64,000 nucleotides of DNA from Candidatus Obscuribacter sp. (lineage in GTDB: Bacteria; Cyanobacteriota; Vampirovibrionia; Obscuribacterales; Obscuribacteraceae): NCBI GenBank assembly GCA_021772135.1, contig JADYXQ010000074.1:18706-82705 (forward strand), read 5' to 3'. The notes under the pieces are model-generated. The model was not told where the DNA came from, did not search any database, and worked only from the letters and a program-made list of their open reading frames with translations. Positions 52,710-61,601 of the stretch are shown here, piece by piece (position 1 is the stretch's first letter; each line of letters starts with the position of its first letter). A program made the translations under genes and the position numbers.

Positions 52710-52749
52710 TAGCGCAAGCCTCTTGGCAATTTGACTGAGTATTCAAGGT

Positions 52750-52755
52750 TATAAT
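52750..52755 (+). promoter_or_regulatory. -10 box placed for leaderless trhO mRNA
   Basis: A perfect TATAAT ends seven bases before the ATG at 52763, so transcription would begin at or next to the start codon. There is no ribosome site in that interval. TTGACT at 52731 is too close (13 bp) to be the -35; TTGGCA at 52723 is too far (21 bp). The box could also be fortuitous. Confidence 0.45.
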
Positions 52756-52762
52756 ACTATCC

Positions 52763-53545
52763 ATGGCTATTATCAACATTGCCGCTTACAAATTCGCAGG
52801 CATTCCTCACCCCGAAGACTGGCAACCACTTATAAAAGAACGCTGCAACCAGTTGGCTCTTAAAGGCACGGTGCTGTTAGCCACTGAAGGCATCAATCTG
52901 TTTCTGGCCGGCAGTCGTGAGGCCATCGATCAGTTTTTAGAATATTTGCGTTTCGACCAATTGTTTGGTGGACGCTTTGCTGACATTGAAACCAAAGAAA
53001 GCCTGTCTGACAGCCAGCCTTTCGGCCGCATGGTGGTGCGCGTAGCTAAAGAGATCATTACCATGCGCCATCCGACTATCGTGCCTGAGAGCGAAAGGGC
53101 GCCGCATGTAGAGCCTGCCACACTCAAGGCCTGGCTCGAGCAGGGCGTGGATGATCAGGGCCGGCCAGTGGTGATGATGGACACGCGCAATGGCTTCGAA
53201 GTAGATATGGGCACTTTCGATAACGCCCTCAGATTCGACATCGAAAAATTCAGCCAGTTTCCTGATGCCATCAAAGCCACTCTGGCAGAGCAAAGCAACC
53301 TCAAAGACAAAACTATTGTCTCGTTTTGCACCGGCGGCATTCGCTGTGAAAAAGCCGCGCTCTATCTGCACGAAATCGGCCTGCCGCATGTCTATCAGCT
53401 GCACGGCGGTATTTTAGGTTATTTTGAAAAAGTCGGCGGAGAGCACTGGCAGGGCGAATGTTTTGTCTTCGACGAGCGGGTTGCTCTCGATGCTAATTTA
53501 AACCCTACAGTGCACAGCTATCCAGGTCGACCAGTTAAAGACTAG
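52763..53545 (+). CDS. trhO: Rhodanese-type tRNA uridine hydroxylase TrhO
   Basis: YceA/TrhO family protein of 260 residues. The N-terminal acylphosphatase-like domain has [23 protein letters not shown] sequence, and the rhodanese domain carries [18 protein letters not shown] near residue 132 and the active loop [15 protein letters not shown] near 188 with the catalytic Cys. The family signature [12 protein letters not shown] follows. TrhO uses oxygen and is needed for 5-hydroxyuridine formation in the tRNA wobble position. The upstream TATAAT suggests leaderless initiation. Divergent from a lipoprotein gene. Confidence 0.92.
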   Translation: MAIINIAAYKFAGIPHPEDWQPLIKERCNQLALKGTVLLATEGINLFLAGSREAIDQFLEYLRFDQLFGGRFADIETKESLSDSQPFGRMVVRVAKEIITMRHPTIVPESERAPHVEPATLKAWLEQGVDDQGRPVVMMDTRNGFEVDMGTFDNALRFDIEKFSQFPDAIKATLAEQSNLKDKTIVSFCTGGIRCEKAALYLHEIGLPHVYQLHGGILGYFEKVGGEHWQGECFVFDERVALDANLNPTVHSYPGRPVKD

Positions 53546-53561
53546 ACTAAAGACTCTAAGA

Positions 53562-54662
53562 CTAAACAGGTCTGTCTGTACAATCTTCGGCAAAGCACCA
53601 TTTGCCTTGAATCTTGCGCCTGTACTCACTTTCGCCAAAGACAAAATTATCTAAAATAGTGCCGGGCCTAATTACTTTGTGAATATGGATAAGCCCGACG
53701 GGCTGACAAAGGTCTTGCACGCGCTCAAGCTCCAAGTTGCCGCCCGTCAATACAGGGGCGTCTAAAGCCGGGTTGATAAACACTGGTACAGAAAAGCGCT
53801 GCCTATCTATTCTGGAGTTAATTACTCGGTGTGCACTGGCGTGCAAATATCCACCGGTTTCAATTTCCATGAGCTCGCCGGTATTAACGACAATGGCTCC
53901 GTCTAAGGCTGGCACGCGGTGCCAGACTCCGGCGGCATCTTGCGCTTCCAGGCCACCGACTTGATCTTGTATGAGAAAAGTCAGCCAGCTCCAGTCGCAG
54001 TGAGCAGTGACACCACTTTGCACCTCGCCGCCCTGCTTGGCCAAGTTTTGCGGCAAATAAGACATTGCCTTAAGCAAGAGATAAGGGCGGTCTTTCATGC
54101 GGCTGGTAAAAAAATCAGGCGACTTAGAAAGGGCTGCGGCGAGCAGAGTTAAGACCGTGCGCGAGAGCGATTCAATGGCAGCGAAATAATTGAGCATAGT
54201 TTGCTTGAACTGATCATCTTGAGGCCACTGATTTTCGCCCCAGAGCTGCCAGTATTGGGCGATACTGGTGTCACTATCAAGGTCCTGAGGCATTTTTGCT
54301 TCCGGGCCCAGATGTATTTGTTCGCGCCAGTCTCGATAGTTTTTTAGTAGTCCATAACCCCGAGCTTGGGGCGAGTTTTTTATCGATATGGCGTCTTTAG
54401 CGCACTGGTCGGCGGCAAAAAAGTCGGCAGTTTGACTGAGCACTTTATCTACTAAAGCAGCTTCAATGTTGTGACCGACAAGGTAAAACATACCTGTGGA
54501 GTGACAAGCTGCTTTGATTTGCTCACCGAGGTTGGAGGCTGCAGAAGAACGTGCGGCCTCATTGTTTGTTAGGCAAGCCCTGAAATACTCTGAAGCATCG
54601 ACCACAGGAAGATTCGCCTCATTGGCGCAAGCTTTCTCAGAGGCCGTCTTTAAACTGAACAT
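53562..54662 (-). CDS. 2-oxoglutarate/Fe(II)-dependent oxygenase
   Basis: Isopenicillin N synthase-like oxygenase of 366 residues. The N-terminal DIOX region has LPVVDASEYFRACLTNN and GMFYLVGHNIEAALVDKVLS. The metal ligands are the His and Asp of VTAHCDWSWLTFL near residue 217 and the distal His of LHASAHRVINSRID near 275, and Arg in RQRFSVPVFINPA binds 2-oxoglutarate. It hydroxylates or desaturates an unknown substrate. Its start overlaps the end of the deoxyribosyltransferase-like gene by 13 bp, so the two are made together and probably act on a shared compound. Confidence 0.9.
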   Translation of the reverse strand: MFSLKTASEKACANEANLPVVDASEYFRACLTNNEAARSSAASNLGEQIKAACHSTGMFYLVGHNIEAALVDKVLSQTADFFAADQCAKDAISIKNSPQARGYGLLKNYRDWREQIHLGPEAKMPQDLDSDTSIAQYWQLWGENQWPQDDQFKQTMLNYFAAIESLSRTVLTLLAAALSKSPDFFTSRMKDRPYLLLKAMSYLPQNLAKQGGEVQSGVTAHCDWSWLTFLIQDQVGGLEAQDAAGVWHRVPALDGAIVVNTGELMEIETGGYLHASAHRVINSRIDRQRFSVPVFINPALDAPVLTGGNLELERVQDLCQPVGLIHIHKVIRPGTILDNFVFGESEYRRKIQGKWCFAEDCTDRPV

Positions 54663-55486
54663 GGCTGGCTGACTTTGGTTTTGGCTTTCTCCTCCACCGC
54701 CGCTGCGCCTTGGCCGCTGGCACTAACCAGATCGTAGTGCGGCCCGAATACGCGAACACCCTTGTATTTAAATTCTTCTCGCGCTTCATGTTCAGCCCAG
54801 GTAGAGACAGCCTTAAATGCCGTGCGCACCACATCTGATGGCGTACAGTGAGTGGATACAAACCATTTGCGGCCTTCTTGCATGGCCTGTTCGCCGGTAA
54901 ACGTGCACTTTTCCATGGCGTTAATCCAGATGTTGAACCCACCTAAAGTTTCTTCACTTTTAAAAATATGATTGGCAAAACTGACGTCTTTCAAGATATT
55001 GTCAATTTGCGCCAGGGTAAGAGATCCTTCGAGACTTTTTACAAGATCTATGCAGTGCTTGGTTCCCTGGGCAATGTCCGTAAAGATAGGCACATTGTGT
55101 CTATCGGCCATGGCTCTGACATAAATACGACCGCGATTAAGGTCATCGGCCTGAACAGAATCAATGGTGGCACCATAAACGGTGCAATCGGCTTTTATGT
55201 CTTCCATGACGATGGCAACTGGTTTTCTCGCTCCAATTAGATAAGCCACTTCAGCTACTGAAGCCACTCCTCGGGTATCGCCATTGATGACAAACAACTG
55301 CACCAGACACTCGTCTTTGCGTCGCATTTCATCGAATTGATCATCTTCTTTCCATGCCCCCAGAGGCATCTGCGGGTTATGGTAGGTTACTCCCGCCGCT
55401 TCCATCAAGGGAATGGTGATATCTTTGCGCCAGGTGGTCAAACCACACGCACCACCGAGAAAAACTTGTTTGGGCTGCTCAGTCAC
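54650..55486 (-). CDS. Nucleoside 2-deoxyribosyltransferase-like protein
   Basis: Residues 1-150 match the PF15891-type nucleoside 2-deoxyribosyltransferase-like family: VFLGGACGLTTWRKDITIPL, YHNPQMPLGAWKEDDQFDEM, and LFVINGDTRGVASVAEVAYL, in which the Glu is the expected nucleophile position. The family carries out base exchange or related nucleotide hydrolysis. The second half (IDLVKSLEGSLTLAQIDNIL, FNIWINAMEKCTFTGEQAMQ, WFVSTHCTPSDVVRTAFKAV) is not part of that domain and is unassigned. It starts with GTG at 55486 after a G-rich stretch. The last 13 bp overlap the 2OG-oxygenase gene. Confidence 0.75.
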   Translation of the reverse strand: MTEQPKQVFLGGACGLTTWRKDITIPLMEAAGVTYHNPQMPLGAWKEDDQFDEMRRKDECLVQLFVINGDTRGVASVAEVAYLIGARKPVAIVMEDIKADCTVYGATIDSVQADDLNRGRIYVRAMADRHNVPIFTDIAQGTKHCIDLVKSLEGSLTLAQIDNILKDVSFANHIFKSEETLGGFNIWINAMEKCTFTGEQAMQEGRKWFVSTHCTPSDVVRTAFKAVSTWAEHEAREEFKYKGVRVFGPHYDLVSASGQGAAAVEEKAKTKVSQPCSV

Positions 55487-55631
55487 TGACGAAAAACCCC
55501 CTTTAAATCAATATCTTGAAATGATCTTAGATGTTGATCTGGCCTCTGACAAGAGTTCTTGGTCAAAGACAGTGTGGGTATTACGCACCTAATTAATCTT
55601 GCAGGGCTGTTATTGCCAGCCCGAGAACAAC

Positions 55632-57011
55632 TTAATATCCGGCAACGAAACCGTTACGACGCTGCATAATGCTTTGCAAATATTGCTGCGAAACCGGCTT
55701 GAAGTGCTGAGTATTTTTTCTATCAGGATCGCCGATGATATATTTGCCTTCTGCATTGCGGCCGGCAATGTAGATATAGTGCGGATTTCCGGTATGCGGA
55801 TTAATTACCTTAGCAACAGCGGAGTGGCCTTGATCTAATTCGCGGTTGAGATCTTGCATGGCTTTGGCACCAACGTTGCCCATTCCATAATCATAAGCTC
55901 TGGTCGTAAGGCCGGTGCTGGCGAGCTGACTGGCCATATCTTCCAACGAGCCGCGGTAACCATGCGAAGTGGTGCCCGTCAGTTGCTTGAATCTATGGTT
56001 TTCAGAATCAGTCAGTGGTCTGCCTTTGCGTTCTTTGGCATACATCATGCCCGCAGCAATTCCGGCACAGCTGAAGCTATCTTTTTGGCGCGAGTAGAAC
56101 GATGAAAGTTCCCCTGCTTCTACAGTTTTATCGCCGGATGGTTTTTCGCTACTGTTGCGATCTTTCTTCCATGGAATAACTACGTCTTCGCGCTTCTTGC
56201 GCGGCTCGACTTCAGGCTCGACTTCAGGCTTAACTTCCGGTTTAACTTTTGCGGCCGGATTGAAGTCACGTTGTTCAGGTACCGGCCCAACTTCGGGCAG
56301 GACGACTTCTGGTTTAGCTTCTGGCCTAACTGGTCTTGGTTCAGGTTTAACTTCTGACTCTGGCTTTACCACTGGTTTGACTTCGACTTTACTCGGTTTA
56401 TCACCTGGGCCGAATTTAGCAATAGTGCTGTCTTTAGCGTTAGCAGACCACCAGTCGCCACGGAAATCAGCTTTACTGCCGTTCTTGTTACGTTGCTGTT
56501 CAAACTCGCCGTTGCGCTCAACCCCACGCAATACCGGGTGGGAGGCGCCATTTGCTTCAGCTGAACGCAATTGCAACATGGTCACATTTTTACCGGCTTG
56601 CTGGCGAATGATTTCAAAATCACGCTCAACGCCATTGTCTTTCAAACTAACGCGCACTCTGCCGTTGGTTTTATCAAGATCGTTATGGAGAGAAGACATA
56701 GCTTCCATCTTCTGTTTGACGCTAGATTCAGGAGACTCAAGGGCCTGCTTGGCGCTGTCGATTCTCTGCTCTTTAGTCAGAGGAGCCTGGGGTTGCTTGT
56801 CGCCCTCAGCGCCAGGTAACTGTTTTTCCCAACCGCTGATAGTAAGTTTTGGAAATGAATCATCAAGCTTGATGGGTTCGGGAGACCTATATCGGCTCAG
56901 CAACGAAACACGATCCACATCGGGAAGCGTGTTGATAGTCTTATTATCAGCGCTATCCAGACGTTTCTCTGGCGATGATTGAGGTTGTTCGAGAGTCTGA
57001 CCGGCTACCAT
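55632..57011 (-). CDS. C39-like cysteine peptidase with Lys/Pro/Glu linker
   Basis: The C-terminal 160 residues have a papain-like C39 order: Cys in QKDSFSCAGIAAGMMYAKER near residue 318, then a helix with GSLEDMASQLASTGLTTRAY, His in VINPHTGNPHYIYIAGRNAE and Asp in YIIGDPDRKN. The N-terminal 290 residues are a soluble region (VRVSLKDNGVERDFEIIRQQ) followed by repeated linkers of the KPEVKPEVEPEVEP type. No signal peptide. I chose the ATG at 57011 because GAGG precedes it by six bases. The linker resembles those in the large proteins at 16-20 kb, suggesting a shared family of multidomain envelope proteins. Confidence 0.75.
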   Translation of the reverse strand: MVAGQTLEQPQSSPEKRLDSADNKTINTLPDVDRVSLLSRYRSPEPIKLDDSFPKLTISGWEKQLPGAEGDKQPQAPLTKEQRIDSAKQALESPESSVKQKMEAMSSLHNDLDKTNGRVRVSLKDNGVERDFEIIRQQAGKNVTMLQLRSAEANGASHPVLRGVERNGEFEQQRNKNGSKADFRGDWWSANAKDSTIAKFGPGDKPSKVEVKPVVKPESEVKPEPRPVRPEAKPEVVLPEVGPVPEQRDFNPAAKVKPEVKPEVEPEVEPRKKREDVVIPWKKDRNSSEKPSGDKTVEAGELSSFYSRQKDSFSCAGIAAGMMYAKERKGRPLTDSENHRFKQLTGTTSHGYRGSLEDMASQLASTGLTTRAYDYGMGNVGAKAMQDLNRELDQGHSAVAKVINPHTGNPHYIYIAGRNAEGKYIIGDPDRKNTQHFKPVSQQYLQSIMQRRNGFVAGY

Positions 57012-57096
57012 AACGTTCCTCGGCACTTGTGTTGCAGGAAGTTAATAATAGTGACGGACACGTGAATAAGACGTGAAAGTTAAACCCAATGGGCAA

Positions 57097-57671
57097 TCAA
57101 AGATTTTTAGTGCCTGCCCGCTGGGGCAAGAAGTCACAGGTACGGCCATCCAACAGACGTCCGGTTTTCTTCTTATTTACGCCGCCCCATTGCTTGAAGA
57201 AAAAGGCCACACCCTGCCGCTGGCAATGATCACGCATGGCGCGCAGCCACTCCTCGGCCATGGGCCGGGCGTGACCACCAGACTCACCGCCCACAATCAC
57301 CAAATCTATTCCACTTAAATCAATTTGCTCAATAGGCCCCTTTTCGTCAGCACCTGAAACTGATGCCAGTGGGCTGCCTTCATGGTGGCGAAGACCTGGG
57401 CGATGTACTCTTCAGGCACATTTTTATGAAAAAGGTCACTCATAGAGTTAACGAAAATGCGTTTGGGTTTGCGCCACGTCAGGGGCAAAGACAGTCTGTC
57501 AGGCCACAATTTTAAGTCGAAGCCCTGTTCATAAGGATGGCCGGGCACATTGCGAAAGCGTTCGGCGAATGTCTCAGCATAACAATGCCCGCAACCGGGG
57601 CTAATCTTGGTACAGCCGGTGACCGGATTCCAGGTTGCGTCAGTCCACTCGATTCGAGAATTAACGGCCAT
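57097..57671 (-). pseudogene. DUF5131 (phage Gp37/Gp68-like) gene with internal deletion
   Basis: The first part (57315-57671) encodes the DUF5131 N-terminus: [20 protein letters not shown], then CGHCYAE, the metal-cluster-like CxxxCxxC region, then [13 protein letters not shown] and [12 protein letters not shown], then a stop. The second part (57097-57303) resumes out of frame with [20 protein letters not shown] and FFFKQWGG, the normal end of the family. The roughly 45-60 residues expected between LTKR and the GPI region are missing, so a deletion with frameshift around 57335-57345 is likely. The family is common in phages and mobile elements, which makes this a decayed remnant. Confidence 0.8.
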
Positions 57672-57767
57672 GATCGAAGTCTACTACCTGAAAAAAGATC
57701 TCGCCAACAGGTAATTGCAAACCCCTTTGCGGTAAGCTATCAAAGTCGTATGAAAATTGGGGATGTC

Positions 57768-58001
57768 ATGTCGCTTCAGAAAATTAAAGACGCAGTCGCC
57801 AACAAGAAAATGATATGTCCGGAGTGCAAAAAGCCGATTCAAAAATTCGAGAAATACGCTGAAACCATTGACGCTGTGCGTGATGGCTTTAACATTATCG
57901 AAATTGATTCCAACGCTTCGCGCGTCACTCTGACCTGCGGCAACGAGCCTTGCGCCTGGAAAGAGCGCTCGGAATACTGGATTGAGTACATCATCGAATA
58001 A
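57768..58001 (+). CDS. Small zinc-ribbon-like protein
   Basis: The ATG at 57768 has GGGG five bases upstream and is better than the long open frame beginning at 57537. The 77-residue product begins MSLQKIKDAVANKKMICPEC, then KKPIQKFEKYAETIDAVRDG, and ends with LTCGNEPCAWKERSEYWIEY. The CxxC and the later C-x4-C spaced pair could bind one zinc ion. No family recognised. It converges with the UbiB-like gene (stop 58027). Confidence 0.6.
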   Translation: MSLQKIKDAVANKKMICPECKKPIQKFEKYAETIDAVRDGFNIIEIDSNASRVTLTCGNEPCAWKERSEYWIEYIIE

Positions 58002-58026
58002 TCCGGAAGGATATTCTTCTAACGCT

Positions 58027-59721
58027 TTATTGCTTGGGCAGCGGTTTATCTGCGCCAAATTTTTGCGGCCGTTGATCATAAAATTGAATTTGCACGGCCA
58101 TTGCTATGCCACCCGCTGCAGCTGCGAGAAAGCACAAAATAGCCAGACCGGGATAACCCAAAATCGTAAATCTGGTGGAGACGCGCATCAGCAGCGCCGC
58201 TCCAACAATTAAAGACGCCAGAATCAACGACAAACTGATGCGGTTGGCTACTTTCTGAAAAGAATCAACCAGCAAAGGTTCGTCAATTACTTTGACCGAC
58301 AAATTATTATTAGATGCCAGATCAAGAATTCTATTGATGTGTGAAGGAAATTTTTCAGCGAAAGATTTGGCTTCTAAGATGCTGGTGAACATATGGCCGG
58401 GCGAAATATCCTTGAGCATTCGTTGCTGCATGATATTGGCAGCGTGGCGGCGCACTGAGGCGTTGGGATCAAAATCGGGATAGAGCGTGCGGCCCACTTG
58501 GTCTAAATTGAGCAGTGTTTTACCAAGCATGGTCAGTTCGGAAGGCACGCGAATACCACAGTCACCGGCTGACTTTGTAATATTTAGAACCACTCGGCCA
58601 ATTTGCATCTCGCCGATGCTTGAGCCCACATGATTTTGCACCAGGTCGGCAATTTGCTTGCGACAATCAAGTTCGTCAAAATTGGGTCTACGCGTACCGA
58701 TATCAAAAGCGATGTCGGCTGTAGCATCTGACCGACCTTCACTGATGGCCAGAATCAACTGCAGCAATTTTCCTTGCATCGATGGTGTCAGTCTTGCCAC
58801 CATGCCCAAGTCCAGCAGGCCTATTTTCTTATCGCTGGTGAGAAGTACATTGCCGGGATGAGGATCGGCGTGGAAAAAACCGTCAACCAAAATCTGTTTA
58901 AGATAGGCCTGGAAAGCCTGCTCGGCCAGGGGAGCGCCGTCGATTTCAAGCAATTCCAGAGGAGTAATGCTGGTAATTTTTTTACCTTGAATGAAATCCA
59001 TGGTCAATACTCTAGACGTGGTGAAATCGTTGATAGGAGTGGGCACCACTATCAAATCGAACTCGCGCAAATTATGTTTCATGGTCTCTAAATTGTGAGC
59101 TTCTTTGCGATAATCGAGCTCAGCTAAAATCGACTTGCGAAATTCATCGAGCATCAACCCGTACTCATAACGTCTTCCAGCCTCAGTATGCTGGTCGTAG
59201 AAATCGGCAACGTCAGATAATATTTGCAAGTCTTGGACGATAATGTCGCGTATGCCGGGCCTTTGCACTTTTACTGCTACTTCGCGGCCGTCGCGCATTA
59301 AGGCGTGGTGAATCTGTCCCAAAGACGCTGCCGCCACAGGCACTTGATTGAATTCAGAAAAAGCTTTCGATATACGTACACCAAGCTCAGAAACTATTGT
59401 GCGTTCAATATCAACAAATGCCACTGGTTCGCAATTATCTTGCAAGCGTGAAAGTGCTTCGATATAAGCAGGGGGCAAAAAGTCGGGTCTTGTTGAGAGT
59501 ACCTGACCGAGCTTGACAAATGCCGGACCAAGTTTTTCTAAATCATCGGCCAGTTCGTTAGCTTTGGCAGGAGTGTCAGGCGCGGCAGCGTCAGCGTCAA
59601 TGCCAAGAGCGTCGTCCATGTTACCGGCATGTTTAACCAGGTCAGAATTGCCGTACTTTAAGAGAAGCCAAGTAATATCTCTGTATCTCTTGAGATTTTC
59701 AGAGCTAAGTTTCGTTGCCAT
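58027..59721 (-). CDS. ABC1/UbiB-family atypical kinase
   Basis: A 564-residue member of the ABC1/AarF/UbiB family. The KxGQ motif is FVKLGQVLSTRPDFLPPAYI near residue 70, the Ala-rich nucleotide loop is VAAASLGQIHHALMRDG near 128, Lys of REVAVKVQRPGI near 145, HADPHPGNVLL near 285 and the LLDLGMVARL metal site near 302. The last 60 residues hold two transmembrane helices, as in UbiB. Such proteins support ubiquinone or other isoprenoid-lipid biosynthesis and are often essential for respiration; the phosphorylated target is not known. The start at 59721 has no close neighbour upstream. Confidence 0.92.
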   Translation of the reverse strand: MATKLSSENLKRYRDITWLLLKYGNSDLVKHAGNMDDALGIDADAAAPDTPAKANELADDLEKLGPAFVKLGQVLSTRPDFLPPAYIEALSRLQDNCEPVAFVDIERTIVSELGVRISKAFSEFNQVPVAAASLGQIHHALMRDGREVAVKVQRPGIRDIIVQDLQILSDVADFYDQHTEAGRRYEYGLMLDEFRKSILAELDYRKEAHNLETMKHNLREFDLIVVPTPINDFTTSRVLTMDFIQGKKITSITPLELLEIDGAPLAEQAFQAYLKQILVDGFFHADPHPGNVLLTSDKKIGLLDLGMVARLTPSMQGKLLQLILAISEGRSDATADIAFDIGTRRPNFDELDCRKQIADLVQNHVGSSIGEMQIGRVVLNITKSAGDCGIRVPSELTMLGKTLLNLDQVGRTLYPDFDPNASVRRHAANIMQQRMLKDISPGHMFTSILEAKSFAEKFPSHINRILDLASNNNLSVKVIDEPLLVDSFQKVANRISLSLILASLIVGAALLMRVSTRFTILGYPGLAILCFLAAAAGGIAMAVQIQFYDQRPQKFGADKPLPKQ

Positions 59722-59885
59722 GTATGCTTACTCCGCCTTCTAACAGTTCACCGTTGCCTACTAGAGCTAAAATGACTGGCAATTTTCCGAATCGTTCCAT
59801 TTCTCTTCTATAAGGGTTTGGCTTAAGGCAAAATGCTGCGATGATAAGGGCGGTCGTTTGGGTCGGTTAGTGCCATGAGGATCTG

Positions 59886-60950
59886 ATGAAGGAATTGCCT
59901 TTTAACCAGGGAAGATTGACTTTCTCTCCTGCCACTTTAACAATGGTGCCGTGCTTACCCGATTCGCTGGAGCTTCGAATTAAGCTCTTTTGTCTCGATC
60001 AAGACGGCCTGGTGGAAGCGGGATTTTTTGATTTCGCCGATCTTGAGCAAAAAAGAGCAAACAAAGATGTGATCTGGCTGCATCTCTCTGGCACACTCGG
60101 GGATGATTTCTGGAAACATCTCTACGATTTTCTCGATCTCACCGACGAGCAGATGAAGCTGATTCGCAGCCCTCACCGAGACTCATTTTTTGAAGATTAT
60201 CATAACGGCATGTTCTGGTCGCTGGCCCGGCCGTCAATTAGCGATCAGGTTGATGCCATTGAAACCATCAACTTTTTCATGACCAGCAAGTTGCTTATTA
60301 CCCGTCAGTTTAGCCACGATAATGCCTTTGCTCTGGTCAGCCACAAACTAATGGAAAAAGGTGGGCATTTCGCCAACATCGGTGTAGACAGGCTGGCAGC
60401 CACCTTGATTGAAGACACCATCAATAGCTACGTAGAATTGCTCAAACTTGGCGGCAATCGACTGGAAGAAATTCAAAACAAAATTATTCTCAACCCTGGC
60501 AAACGAGAGCTTGAGCTCATTAACCGCGCCCAACAAGTGATCTGGATTTATCTCAATCAAGTCTGGCCGGTAGAGACGGTTTTGCTGGCGCTGCAGCGCT
60601 CTACCAATCCACTGATGACCGAAGTGGGCAAGCAACATATCGCTTTTCGCCAGGACGAAACCAACGCAGTCATTCGACTTTTTGAGACCTACAGAGCCAT
60701 GTCTTACAATCTGATGGATGTGTACGTTTCCGGTCTCAGTTTGCGCACCAATCGCACCACCACAATTTTGACCATGATTGCCACTCTGTTTTTGCCGCCA
60801 AGTTTAATCGCCGGTATTTACGGCATGAATTTCGTTATACCTGAAGTGCACGCACCATTTGGTTATTACATGTGCCTGGCTCTGATGTTCTGCGTCTCGG
60901 GCGGCTTACTTTTCTGGCTCAAATACAATGGCCATATTGAACTGCAGTAA
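59886..60950 (+). CDS. CorA-like divalent metal ion transporter
   Basis: Membrane transporter of the CorA/MIT family, 354 residues. The long N-terminal cytoplasmic part ends in a coiled stretch (LGGNRLEEIQNKIILNPGKR). The two C-terminal transmembrane helices follow, the first ending with the pore signature GIYGMNF (GMN near residue 318) and the second with a basic tail. It moves magnesium or similar cations. GAGG stands five bases before the ATG at 59886. Divergent from the UbiB-like gene. Confidence 0.9.
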   Translation: MKELPFNQGRLTFSPATLTMVPCLPDSLELRIKLFCLDQDGLVEAGFFDFADLEQKRANKDVIWLHLSGTLGDDFWKHLYDFLDLTDEQMKLIRSPHRDSFFEDYHNGMFWSLARPSISDQVDAIETINFFMTSKLLITRQFSHDNAFALVSHKLMEKGGHFANIGVDRLAATLIEDTINSYVELLKLGGNRLEEIQNKIILNPGKRELELINRAQQVIWIYLNQVWPVETVLLALQRSTNPLMTEVGKQHIAFRQDETNAVIRLFETYRAMSYNLMDVYVSGLSLRTNRTTTILTMIATLFLPPSLIAGIYGMNFVIPEVHAPFGYYMCLALMFCVSGGLLFWLKYNGHIELQ

Positions 60951-60993
60951 TTTACATTGAACTGCAATAATTTCTCGCTGATAAGGGAGTAAA

Positions 60994-61593
60994 ATGAAAA
61001 TCTCAGCTTTGGCTCTGGCACCGGCTCTGGTACTAATTATGGTTACCACATGCACGGCCCCTGTTCAGGCCAAACCGGCGGCCTCATTACAAAAGTCTGC
61101 TGTGGCCAACAATGCTAAATCTTGCAGTGATTTTGTACAAAACTTTTATAACTGGTACGTGGTACAGATGAACCTGAAGACCGGGCCTGCTTCATTAGAC
61201 AAAATTCTTACCATGAAACCTCAATCGTTCAGCGCTGAACTGGCAAAACAATTAAAAGCAGACTCAGCCGCCTCGGCCAAAGTTAAAGACGAAATTGTCG
61301 GCCTTGATTTTGACCCTATATTAGCCACACAAAGCGATACTAATAAATATGTCGCTGGCGCTGTCACCACTAAAGGCGCAACCTATCTTGTGCCGATGTT
61401 CGATCGCACCGAAAATAAAATTGCTAAAGAACCGGCTGTCACGGCTGAACTGATTTATAGCAACGGCAATTTTGTCTTTACTAATTTTCACTACCAGAAG
61501 ACAGATATTCCAGTTAATGAAAACTTGCTCGGCCGGCTCAAAACATTGAGAGACGACCGGGCAAAATACGATCGCGAGCACAAAAAGAAATAG
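60994..61593 (+). CDS. Exported DUF3828-like protein
   Basis: A signal peptide (MKISALALAPALVLIMVTTC, cleaved near VQA) precedes 170 residues that resemble DUF3828/NTF2-like exported proteins: FVQNFYNWYVVQMNLKTGPA and VGLDFDPILATQSDTNKYVA, the latter matching the DFDP-x-L-x-x-QD pattern. The last 60 residues (AELIYSNGNFVFTNFHYQKT) are beta-rich with a Lys-rich end. Function unknown. GGGAG precedes the ATG. Transcribed after the CorA-like gene with a 43-bp gap. Confidence 0.75.
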   Translation: MKISALALAPALVLIMVTTCTAPVQAKPAASLQKSAVANNAKSCSDFVQNFYNWYVVQMNLKTGPASLDKILTMKPQSFSAELAKQLKADSAASAKVKDEIVGLDFDPILATQSDTNKYVAGAVTTKGATYLVPMFDRTENKIAKEPAVTAELIYSNGNFVFTNFHYQKTDIPVNENLLGRLKTLRDDRAKYDREHKKK

Positions 61594-61601
61594 AGGCCGC
61601 T

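Noticed and set aside
56155..56982. A 275-residue open frame on the plus strand
   Set aside because: It is the mirror of the Lys/Pro/Glu repeat region of the C39-like gene; its Ser/Gly/Leu repetition comes from the opposite strand and it has no ribosome site.
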